Shown here: piece after piece, positions 1-7,488 of the stretch
Layout: every line of letters starts with the position of its first letter
Position numbering within the stretch: the first letter of the stretch is position 1
Assembly: GCA_025774935.1 (NCBI GenBank)
Contig: JALGZK010000002.1
Span: 298,254-362,253, forward strand
Source of the DNA: a bacterium
Lineage (GTDB): Bacteria; Joyebacterota; Joyebacteria; Joyebacterales; Joyebacteraceae
DNA length: 64,000 nucleotides
Direction: 5' to 3'
Notes under the pieces: model-generated
What the model saw: the letters and a program-made list of their open reading frames with translations, nothing else
What the model was told of the DNA's origin: nothing
Database searches by the model: none
Made by a program: the position numbers and the translations under genes

Positions 1-2025
1 TTCTTGACGGGCGCCGACTACTCGTGCGGTACGCCGCCATCGGGAAGCGGAGTGTGGTGGTCGGCCCATCCTGGTCCGCAGATGGCGAACTGGGCGTGGA
101 CGTGGCTCGTGAGTCCGCCGATCGACATCAGCGGGCTTCCCCCCGACGCGACACTCGTAGCCCAGTGGAACATGTGGATCGACTTCCCTGCTAACTCACA
201 CACCAGCTACAGCCTCTCCCTTGCGTCGTGCGACAGCCCAGACGTCGATAGAGATCTCTCGCTCTTCGTCGATGAGCAGCCGGGCTGATGGTACGGAGGG
301 CCGTTCTGGGGCACCTGGGGCGACAACTGGGACGCCTTCGCCGGGAACGACTGGCTCGCGATCATGTGGCAGGTTGGAAGCTCTCAGCCGCCCGAGCCCG
401 GCGTTGAGAACGGCACCGGGATGTTCCTGAACTGGATGAAGGTCGGGTATCTCGAAGGCGGAGGGGTCACGTTCGACCGCGATGAGTGGAACGCGTTCAA
501 CGACTGGTGGAGGGACGATTTCAGTGGTCCGCGCGACGACGAGGAGCGAATTCAGGTCACGAGTGATATCGATCCGGGCAGCGAGTCCCTGACGCTCTGG
601 GCGAGAAACGCCGGGGATCCCGTCTGGACTCCTTACCCGTGCACCCGAGAGAACCCCGGCACCGACTGGTGGATCGGGCCGGCACCGCTCGTTGAGATCG
701 GCGACGCCGGCATGGACGGGGGCGAGATTCACTACTACTACGCGGTGTACGACGCGGGGGAGCTTGCGGCGACGTACCCGGATGGTGCTCCAGGCACCGA
801 CGAGCCCGGTGAGCGGAGGTACCTCGAGTTCTCGCTTCTGCCTACTACGAACCCGGGAACCGGGGAGCCTCCCGAAGTTCTCCTCGTCGACAAGCACGGC
901 CGCAGGACCCCGGGCGAGGGCCGCGACTACGCGCACTACTCCGAGTACTACTATCGCGAGGCGCTGGAGATTATGGGATACGTCGATGCGGAGGGGAATC
1001 CCCTGTATGACGTGTACGACGTCGAGGTCCCCACGGCGACCAACGAAAAGTCGGACGGCCCCCCGTCGGGGCTCCTGGACCACTACGACACCGTGTTCTG
1101 GTGTACGAGCGACGTGCCCACCGCCGGCGTCAAGTCAGTTGACGCGCAGAACCTGATGGACTGGCTGAATATGGGAATGCCGACCGCACCGCGGTCTCTG
1201 TGGCTGACAGGCAACAACAACAACACGGAGCTGGCCTCGGGCGATGCCACCCAGCAGGCCTTCCAAGTTACGTACCTGACGACGGGGTTCGTGCGGGGTT
1301 CGGTGGTCGCCCCTGACCCGCCGACCCACGAGAGTCACCCCAACCTCTGGCCGGGCCTCGTTGACAACCCGGGCGGCGAGTTCGTCTTCATGGACAGCGA
1401 CGACGGTGCGTGTATCCTCGCTGGTGACTGCCCACTCATGCCGGAGTTCGACGTCGTGTTTCCACTCATCGGGGAGGCTGTTGCCGACTACGAGATTCTT
1501 GAAGGTGGAGAGCCCACCAGATACTCGGCGGGCGTGGCGAACGCCTATGAGGGCTGGTACTCCGTCGTGAACCTCGGCTTCGGGCTGGAGTTCATGATGG
1601 ACAGCATCGTAGAAGAGGGAGGGCGGACGGAGTACACATATGTCTCTGGCGTCCACGACCGCGTGAACCTCGTGGAGAACGTCGTGGCTGAGTACTTCGA
1701 AGAGCCCCCGACCGGCGAACCGACGGGCGTCGTGGTCGACGAGCGCAGGAACGAACTCAGTCAGGCGTACCCCAATCCCTTCAATCCACTCACGAAGATC
1801 ACGTACAGCGTGAAGGATGCTGGCCGAGTGACGATTCGGATCTACAACGTGGCAGGGCGGGAGGTGAGAACTCTTCTTGATACCGAGATGGCTGCCGGTA
1901 CATCGGGCTACGCGGTGTGGGACGGCTTGGATGACGCAGGCAAGCAGTGCGGGACGGGCGTGTACCTCTACAGCATTGAAGCGCCCGGGTTCGCGAGTTC
2001 GAAGAAGATGATCATGATGAAGTGA
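1..2025 (+). CDS. Secreted protein with C-terminal sorting domain, 5' truncated, interrupted by in-frame TGA
   Basis: The frame is open from the first base of the window, so the start lies outside. It runs to codon 95, then meets a TGA at 286-288, and continues in the same frame (W-Y-G-G-P-F-W...) to the stop at 2025. Sequence character is continuous across the TGA: Trp/Gly/Asp-rich, like an extracellular beta-sandwich. The part from the ATG at 364 alone would give 553 residues. The middle (about 870-1700) contains a stretch starting VLLVDKHG that resembles a Rossmann/GATase-like extracellular domain. The last 90 residues hold A-Y-P-N-P-F-N-P followed by an Ig-like FlgD-type fold (YNVAGREV, GVYLYS), the sorting domain seen on secreted FCB-group proteins. 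The TGA may be a true nonsense mutation or a TGG misread. Specific function is unknown. Confidence 0.7.
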
Positions 2026-2135
2026 TTGAGTGCGGCCAGGATTGCGTCGTTCTCTCCGTGCTTCCGTCGCATCGCTGCGGGAGGCCACTTTCTTCCGCAT
2101 GGGTCGGCCCGGTGCAGCGCTCCGGAAGCAACGAA

Positions 2136-2164
2136 GGCGGGCGAAGATGTCCTCTCCGCCCGCC
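2136..2164 (+). terminator. Possible terminator hairpin between convergent genes
   Basis: GGCGGGCG (2136-2143) pairs with CGCCCGCC (2157-2164) across a 13-nt loop and is followed by GTTTCG. It lies between the ends of the secreted-protein gene and the minus-strand trpB, so it could act for the plus-strand gene. The long loop and weak T tract make this tentative. Confidence 0.35.
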
Positions 2165-2208
2165 GTTTCGTCCATGAAGAGCGGCCCGAGTCTCCGGACC
2201 AGTCCGAG

Positions 2209-3543
2209 TTACGCAGTCGCCTCTGCCGTCTCCATGCTCGCGTCCTCGATGCCGAGCACTTCGCGGTAGCCCTCCATGTCCATGAACCCATGGCCGCTCA
2301 CGTTGAAGGCGATGACCTTCTCCTCGCCCGTCTCCTTGCACTTGAGCGCCTCGTCGACCGCGCAGCAGACGCTGTACGCAGACTCCGGCGCAGGCAGGAA
2401 GCCCTCGGAGCGGATGAACCTAAGCGTGTTCTCGAACACGTGCTTCTCGTCCTGCGGGTACGCCACCGTGTCGATGTAGCCCTTGTTCCTGAGCAGGCTC
2501 AGGATCGGCGAGCAACCGTGGTAGCGGAGGCCGTCTCCCTTGATCGGCTCCATCGACGTCTGGTGACCGAGCGTGTACATCTTGAGGAGCGGCGTGATCT
2601 CCGCATGGTCGGCGAAGTCGTACTTGTACTCGCCCTGGAGGTTCGGCGCGGCCTGGCTCTGCGCCGCGATGAACTGGGTCTTTTTGCCCTTCGTCAGGAC
2701 GTCGCCGATAAACGGGAGCACGAACCCGCCGAAGTTGCTGCCGCCACCAAGGCACGAGATCATGAGATCGGGGTAGTCGCCCGCCTTCTCGAACTGCTTC
2801 TGCGTCTCGAGCCCGATGATCGTCTGGTGCATCAGGACGTGGTTCAGCACCGAGCCGAGGCTGTAGGCGGCCTTCGGGTCGTTCTGCGCGTCCTCGAGTC
2901 CCTCGGAGATCGCGATGCCGAGCGAGCCGGGGTGGTCGGGATCCACGCTGCAGAGGCGCCTGCCGCACTCGGTCTGCATGCTCGGCGACGCGTGCACGTC
3001 GGCGCCCAGGAGCTTGATGAACGCGAGGCGCGCCGACTTCCACCTGTAGACCGCGCGCACCCAGTAGACCGTGCACTTGAGGCCGGTCAGCGCGGCGGCG
3101 TACGCGAGAGCCGTTCCCCACTGTCCCGCGCCCGTCTCCGTCGCAAGCCGCTCGTAGCCCTCCTCGCGCGCATAGTACGCCTGCGCGAGCGCGGTGTTGA
3201 CCTTGTGGCTTCCCGTCGGGCTGTAGAACTCCGACTTGTAGTAGAGCCTCGCGGGCGTGCCGAGCGCCTTCTCGAGCCCGTACGCACGGAAGAGGGGACG
3301 CGGCCTGCCGGCCTGCTTGTAGAGATCCTGCAGACCCTCCGGGATGTCGACCCAGCTGTCGGTCGAGAACTCCTGGCCGAGGCACGTCTTGATGAGGAGG
3401 TTCGGGAGGTTCTCGACGCGGGACGGTCCTTCTTCCGGATCCAGGGGTGGAGGAAGCGGTTCGGGCAGGTCGGGGAGGATGTTGTACCAGCGCTTCGGGA
3501 GCTCGTCCATCGTGAGCCTGATCTGCCTCTCCTTCGTCGGCAT
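2209..3543 (-). CDS. trpB: TrpB2-type tryptophan synthase beta chain (PLP-dependent)
   Basis: 444 residues. It is expected to catalyse the beta-replacement of serine by indole to give tryptophan, using pyridoxal phosphate in the cytoplasm. The PLP lysine is K114 in GSHKVN. The substrate-binding ETGAGQWG motif is at about 136-143 and the phosphate-cup GGGSNFGG lies near residue 250. The long N-terminal arm and the length point to the TrpB2 subfamily, which often occurs without a neighbouring trpA, as here: no trpA or other trp gene is in the window. The ATG is preceded by AAGGAGG at good spacing. The gene lies downstream of the cupin on the same strand, with 137 bp between them containing a possible promoter. 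A TrpB2 role outside tryptophan synthesis (serine/indole salvage) cannot be excluded. Confidence 0.9.
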   Translation of the reverse strand: MPTKERQIRLTMDELPKRWYNILPDLPEPLPPPLDPEEGPSRVENLPNLLIKTCLGQEFSTDSWVDIPEGLQDLYKQAGRPRPLFRAYGLEKALGTPARLYYKSEFYSPTGSHKVNTALAQAYYAREEGYERLATETGAGQWGTALAYAAALTGLKCTVYWVRAVYRWKSARLAFIKLLGADVHASPSMQTECGRRLCSVDPDHPGSLGIAISEGLEDAQNDPKAAYSLGSVLNHVLMHQTIIGLETQKQFEKAGDYPDLMISCLGGGSNFGGFVLPFIGDVLTKGKKTQFIAAQSQAAPNLQGEYKYDFADHAEITPLLKMYTLGHQTSMEPIKGDGLRYHGCSPILSLLRNKGYIDTVAYPQDEKHVFENTLRFIRSEGFLPAPESAYSVCCAVDEALKCKETGEEKVIAFNVSGHGFMDMEGYREVLGIEDASMETAEATA

Positions 3544-3590
3544 GCGTGCCTCCTTAGGATCTGTGAGCGCCTAGTGTCCGGGATGCATCG

Positions 3591-3619
3591 AGTGTCGCAG
3601 GTGGGGGACCCTCAATCAA
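3591..3619 (-). promoter_or_regulatory. Candidate sigma-70 promoter of trpB
   Basis: On the minus strand TTGATT (3619-3614) is followed after 17 nt by GACACT (3596-3591), about 50 nt upstream of the trpB start. The -35 is good and the -10 poor. Placement in the cupin-trpB gap suggests trpB can be transcribed alone. Confidence 0.4.
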
Positions 3620-3680
3620 GCGCGAACCACGGCCGGGCACCGTCGCGAGCGGTCGGGAGCCGTTCGCTCGCGCGGCGAGC

Positions 3681-4043
3681 CTACTCGATTACCTCTTCGT
3701 CTTCACTCCGCCACGGCGGGTCGACGATGCAGAGGAACGCGAGGTCGACGCCGGCCTCGTTCTTGATCCACTGAACCTCACCGGCGGGGATGTAGACCGT
3801 CTGTCCTGCCTCCACGGTCTCGCTCTCGTCCCCGACGTGCATGAGCCCCGTCCCGTACAGAACGTAGTACACCTCCGATGCGGCGAGCTTGTGCCTTCGC
3901 GACGCTTCGCCCGGGTGGAGCAGCGCGAGCGCGAGGCTGTAGCCGAGGTGCACGCCGTCCCGGATCGGATGGAGAATCTCGCGGAGCTCGGTGCCGTCTC
4001 CGGCCTCGATCGGGTCGATCGTGGCGACGTCCTTGACCAGCAT
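3681..4043 (-). CDS. Small single-domain cupin protein
   Basis: 120 residues from the ATG at 4043, which has GGAGG about 5 nt upstream. An upstream TTG at 4130 would add 29 residues but sits on a predicted promoter, so I prefer 4043. The sequence is one cupin_2 barrel: LHPGEASRRHKLAASEVYYVL carries the first motif (H, E) and AGQTVYIPAGEVQWIKN the second, in which the usual metal-binding His is replaced by Gln (VQW). Such proteins bind a metal and a small ligand, or act as simple isomerases or dioxygenases. The ligand is unknown. It is the first gene of a minus-strand pair with trpB and is divergent from the OmpA gene. Confidence 0.75.
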   Translation of the reverse strand: MLVKDVATIDPIEAGDGTELREILHPIRDGVHLGYSLALALLHPGEASRRHKLAASEVYYVLYGTGLMHVGDESETVEAGQTVYIPAGEVQWIKNEAGVDLAFLCIVDPPWRSEDEEVIE

Positions 4044-4101
4044 GTGGCCTCCGGCGGGAACTTCCCAAAATGAGTCAGTTGTAAAGTCGCTACGCTCCCC
4101 G

Positions 4102-4130
4102 ATTCTGCCAGAAGGAAGGGGAGGCCGCAA
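4102..4130 (-). promoter_or_regulatory. Candidate sigma-70 promoter of the cupin gene
   Basis: Minus strand TTGCGG (4130-4125), 17 nt, CAGAAT (4107-4102), about 60 nt before the ATG at 4043. Its position argues against the TTG at 4130 being the translation start. Confidence 0.45.
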
Positions 4131-4170
4131 GCTCGTGGCCTATGGGGGCGTTGCGCGCACAAACCTTCAC

Positions 4171-4200
4171 TTGCGCGCCCTAGGGCAGTTGCGATAGACT
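4171..4200 (+). promoter_or_regulatory. Candidate promoter of the OmpA/TSP3 gene
   Basis: TTGCGC (4171-4176), 18 nt, TAGACT (4195-4200), about 60 nt ahead of the ATG at 4262. The -10 is of the TAnnnT type seen at other promoters here. Confidence 0.45.
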
Positions 4201-4261
4201 TTTCGGCGTTCCCAACGACTCAACTGAGGAGAGGAACTCTTCAAGAAAGAGGAGGTGTGGC

Positions 4262-5668
4262 ATGTTGCGCACGGCTGTCGTGTCGCTTCTCGTTCTGGCG
4301 CTCTTTGCTCCCGCGGCGCTCGCGGGTCAGGGCGACGCCCAGCTCGGCGTCGGTCTCGTCGGGGGCTGGTACCAGCCCTCGGGTGGCGACAACGACTACG
4401 AGAAGTCCGGCTACACTTTGGGCGTGACGCTCATGAAGCCGGTGAACGATGCACTCTGGTTCGCCTTCGACTACCGCTACGGCACCAGCAGCGGCGAGGA
4501 GCCATCGGTATCGTCGCCCGGAGCGCTCGGCGTCAGAAGCTCCGACGACTTCACAACCAAGTGGAGCATGTTCGAGCTCACGACTCTGTACAAGTTCAGT
4601 ACCGAGAAGAGCTTCCAGCCGTGGATCTCCGGCGGGTTCGGTCTGACCTCCTGGCAGGTCGAAGACGAAGACGGCTCCGTCCCTGATGGGTATAACACAG
4701 ACGGCAAGGTCAAGAGGCTCAGCGGAACCAACTTCACGTTCATCGCCGGACTCGGCATGGACTTCTTCGTAACGGAGGCCGTCGCCCTGACCGTCGGTGG
4801 GAAGTACCGCTACCTCTTCGATCAGGAAGTCGACAACGTCGGCTACAGCTCGATGTACGGTCCGGGCTTCGTCGACGCGAACACGTCGTCGTTCGAGGTC
4901 TTCGGCGGCGTCTACTGGTACATCGGCGGCGGCGACTGTGACGGCGACGGCATCTATGGGCGGAACGACCTGTGCTGGCGCGATCCCGAGGACTTCGACG
5001 GGTTCGAGGACGAGGACGGCTGTCCGGATCCCGATAACGACATGGACGGCTACCTCGACATGTACGACAAGTGCCCCGATGAGGCCGAGGACTTCGACGG
5101 CGATGACGACGAGGACGGCTGTCCGGACATCGACAGGGACGGCGATGGCATCCTCGACATGAACGACAAGTGCCCGGACAAGCCGGAGGATTTCGACGGG
5201 TTCATGGACGAGGACGGCTGCCCCGATCCGGACAACGATGGGGACGGCGTTCCGGACTCGCGGGACGAGTGCCCGAACACGCCGAAGGGCGTGGTCGTCG
5301 GTCCGAACGGGTGTCCGCTGCCGAAGGTCGAGCTCATCGCTGTCATGGTCAACTTCGAGTTCGACAAGGACGACATCACCGACCAAGCTGCCGCGAAGCT
5401 CGACGCTGTCGTTGAGATGATGAAGAAGGACGAGGACATCACTGTGGAGATCGCGGGACACGCCGACGACGTCGGCACCGCCGGATACAACCAGGCGCTC
5501 TCCGAGCGTCGTGCGGCGGCAGTCGAGGCCTACCTCGAGGGCGGCGGAATCGACGTGGACCGGGTTGTCACGGTCGGATACGGCGACACGGACCCGCTCG
5601 TGCCCAACGAGACGGATGAGGGCCGCGCCGAGAACAGGCGCGCCGTGATCACTCCGAGCAGGGACTAG
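4262..5668 (+). CDS. OmpA-family outer membrane protein with thrombospondin type 3 repeats
   Basis: 468 residues. The ATG follows GAGGAGG. A signal peptide ends near ALAGQG (about residue 22). Residues about 25-220 look like an eight-stranded OmpA-type barrel ending in aromatic strands (FGGVYWYIGG). Residues about 222-345 are Asp-rich thrombospondin type 3 repeats with DxDGDG and DEDGCPD motifs separated by CPD, which bind calcium. The C-terminal OmpA domain (about 350-468) has NFEFDKDDI, the AGHADDVG motif, LSERRA and NRRA, the residues that bind diaminopimelate in peptidoglycan. The expected role is to tether the outer membrane to the cell wall. A strong hairpin follows and the gene appears monocistronic. 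Confidence 0.92.
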   Translation: MLRTAVVSLLVLALFAPAALAGQGDAQLGVGLVGGWYQPSGGDNDYEKSGYTLGVTLMKPVNDALWFAFDYRYGTSSGEEPSVSSPGALGVRSSDDFTTKWSMFELTTLYKFSTEKSFQPWISGGFGLTSWQVEDEDGSVPDGYNTDGKVKRLSGTNFTFIAGLGMDFFVTEAVALTVGGKYRYLFDQEVDNVGYSSMYGPGFVDANTSSFEVFGGVYWYIGGGDCDGDGIYGRNDLCWRDPEDFDGFEDEDGCPDPDNDMDGYLDMYDKCPDEAEDFDGDDDEDGCPDIDRDGDGILDMNDKCPDKPEDFDGFMDEDGCPDPDNDGDGVPDSRDECPNTPKGVVVGPNGCPLPKVELIAVMVNFEFDKDDITDQAAAKLDAVVEMMKKDEDITVEIAGHADDVGTAGYNQALSERRAAAVEAYLEGGGIDVDRVVTVGYGDTDPLVPNETDEGRAENRRAVITPSRD

Positions 5669-5713
5669 CGGCGGGCCGGGCGGAGACGTCCGACACGCGA
5701 TCTGCGAAGAAAA

Positions 5714-5749
5714 GGGGGGAGCAAGGGCCCGCGGGCCCTGCTCCCCCTG
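5714..5749 (+). terminator. Terminator after the OmpA/TSP3 gene
   Basis: An inverted repeat GGGGGGAGCAAGGGCCC / GGGCCCTGCTCCCCC with one bulge, ending in CTGTCTCATTCT. This is a very stable stem about 50 nt after the stop codon at 5668. Confidence 0.65.
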
Positions 5750-5852
5750 TCTCATTCTCGGAAGGGATCCCGTGAGCCCCCGGGCAGGCCCAGCGCTTGG
5801 GGGTTCCTGGCCACCAGCCGGGCCCGGCCGAACGCCGCCCCGCCCGCCCCCG

Positions 5853-5868
5853 TGGCACGCCCCTTGCT
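5853..5868 (+). promoter_or_regulatory. Sigma-54 (RpoN) promoter, near-perfect consensus
   Basis: TGGCACGCCCCTTGCT matches the -24/-12 consensus TGGCACG-N4-TTGCW at every defined position. It lies about 125 nt upstream of the ATG (5992) of the receiver-GGDEF-receiver gene and just past the OmpA terminator, so it should drive that gene. No RpoN activator gene is visible in this window. Confidence 0.75.
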
Positions 5869-5991
5869 AGATTAACGGGCAGAGTTAGGACTTCAGGGCC
5901 TTCGGCGGGCCGTGCAGGTGGCCGGGGCGGGGAGACATGTGTCTCCGCGTGCTGTCCCACATCTCCGTGTCCGCCTGCGGGGGGAGCGCGC

Positions 5992-7305
5992 ATGGGAATG
6001 CCTGCGAGGGAGTCGATCCGGAAACACGTCCTCATCGGGACGTCTGCGGGGAAGGGCGAGGAGAGGCTCGTTGCCTGGCTGAAGGAGGCCGGCTACGTGT
6101 CGTGCGTCTGTTGCGACCCCTCCAATATCGCGCAGACTACCGCCCGGGAGATTCCCGACCTCGTCGTCCTGACCGAGTCGCTGGGGATGTCGGACCAGCA
6201 CCGCGCGATCCAGAAGCTCGAGGACGACGGGCGGACCCGCAAGATCCCCGTCCTGGCTCTCCTCAGGAGAGGCGAGGACCCCAACGAACCATCCCTTCGC
6301 CGCAGCTTCCGGATCGACTTCATGACCGAGCCTGCGGGGAGCACTCAGTTCCTCTCCCGTGTCAGAGCCATGCTCCGGATCGCTGACGACGAGAAGAAGC
6401 CAGGTGGCGGCGGCGAGCGGGACGGCCTGACGAAGCTCTATAATAGACGCTATCTCGACGAACGGATCGAGAAGGAGATTGAGCGCGCGCGCCGGTACTC
6501 CCGAAGCGTCGCGTGCATCATGGTCGACATCGACAACTTCCAGACGATCAACGCCGAGCATGGGTACAAGGCCGGAGACGAGATCCTGAAGGCACTCGCG
6601 GACATGCTCCTCTCGGAGACGCGCCTCCCCGACACGGTGGCGCGGTTCGGAAGCGAGGAGTTCGTGCTGATCCTCCCCGAGACGGAGGGGGCGGCGGCGG
6701 AAGGGCTGTCGGAGCGTCTTCGCAGATCGTTCGCGGAGCTCCGGCTGGGTGATGATGAGGAGGGGCCCGGCGCGACCATCAGCTGTGGCGTCGCCTCGTA
6801 CCCAGACCACGCGAGCGACGCGACGACGCTCATCCGAATGGCGAGCTCTGCCGTCTATCAGGCGCAGCAGGAAGGACAGAACTGCACCGTGGTGGCGTTC
6901 GGCGAGAAGAAGGACGAGGAGTGGCCGCGCGTCGACACCGCCGCGACGATCCTCCTGGTTGAGGATAACGACTACAACCGCACGGTGGCGTCTCTCGTGC
7001 TGCGCGCCAGCGGCTACGAGGTTATCGAGGCTTCGGACGCGGCGACGGCGATCTCCCTTGCCAGGGCGGTTCTCCCGGACCTCGTGATCATCGACGTCAA
7101 CCTCCACGGTGTGAGCGGCCTCGAAGCGACCAAGCAGCTCGTGGGGATGAGCGAGACGAAGGACATTCCGATCGTCGCCCTCACGACGAAGGATATGCCC
7201 GGCGACCTGGAGCAGCTCGTCGCCGCAGGCTGTCGCGGGTACATCACCAAGCCGATCGACACGAACAACCTCGCGACGCAGATCGAGACCTACCTGCACG
7301 GCTAG
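5992..7305 (+). CDS. Diguanylate cyclase with N-terminal degenerate receiver and C-terminal receiver domain
   Basis: 437 residues from the ATG at 5992, chosen because GGGGAG precedes it; upstream codons are low-complexity Pro/Arg. Residues about 10-125 look like a receiver domain lacking its phosphorylatable Asp (LTES at that position). Residues about 140-300 are a GGDEF domain with the active-site variant GSEEF (220-224) and an intact RxxD inhibitory site RLPD (211-214), so c-di-GMP synthesis with product feedback is expected. Residues about 315-437 are a canonical receiver: the acidic pocket in LVEDND, phospho-acceptor D368 in IIDVNLHG and the conserved Lys in ITKPID. Phosphorylation at the C-terminal domain probably controls the cyclase. 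No cognate kinase is adjacent. A sigma-54 promoter lies upstream. Confidence 0.88.
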   Translation: MGMPARESIRKHVLIGTSAGKGEERLVAWLKEAGYVSCVCCDPSNIAQTTAREIPDLVVLTESLGMSDQHRAIQKLEDDGRTRKIPVLALLRRGEDPNEPSLRRSFRIDFMTEPAGSTQFLSRVRAMLRIADDEKKPGGGGERDGLTKLYNRRYLDERIEKEIERARRYSRSVACIMVDIDNFQTINAEHGYKAGDEILKALADMLLSETRLPDTVARFGSEEFVLILPETEGAAAEGLSERLRRSFAELRLGDDEEGPGATISCGVASYPDHASDATTLIRMASSAVYQAQQEGQNCTVVAFGEKKDEEWPRVDTAATILLVEDNDYNRTVASLVLRASGYEVIEASDAATAISLARAVLPDLVIIDVNLHGVSGLEATKQLVGMSETKDIPIVALTTKDMPGDLEQLVAAGCRGYITKPIDTNNLATQIETYLHG

Positions 7306-7372
7306 CGGCTTGGTGTGAGCGTGCCGCGAGAGAGCCGCGCCGCCACAAAAGAAGAGCAGAGTACGACCGCAC

Positions 7373-7399
7373 CCGGCCGGCGGACTCCCCGCCGGCTGG
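7373..7399 (+). terminator. Terminator hairpin after the GGDEF gene
   Basis: CCGGCCGGCGG (7373-7383) pairs with CCGCCGGCTGG (7389-7399) over a 5-nt loop, with one G-U pair. It lies about 70 nt past the stop and before the next gene's probable promoter. It lacks a T tract. Confidence 0.5.
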
Positions 7400-7434
7400 C
7401 GTGTATTCGCGCGTCGGGCGCGGGGTGGCTTCTG

Positions 7435-7443
7435 TGGTAGGAT
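7435..7443 (+). promoter_or_regulatory. Possible extended -10 promoter of the lipoprotein gene
   Basis: TGTGGTAGGAT contains TGn directly before TAGGAT (7438-7443), about 45 nt before the ATG at 7489. There is no recognisable -35. The same TGGTAGGATG string precedes the lipoprotein gene at 39179. Confidence 0.35.
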
Positions 7444-7488
7444 GTGGCGTGGCGCTCGTCGATCGATGCCGTGCTCACGGGAGGCACC

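Noticed and set aside
286..288. Selenocysteine or a reassigned TGA in the first protein
   Set aside because: TGA ends many genes here inside start/stop overlaps, and no SECIS-like structure or redox motif is visible next to the codon.
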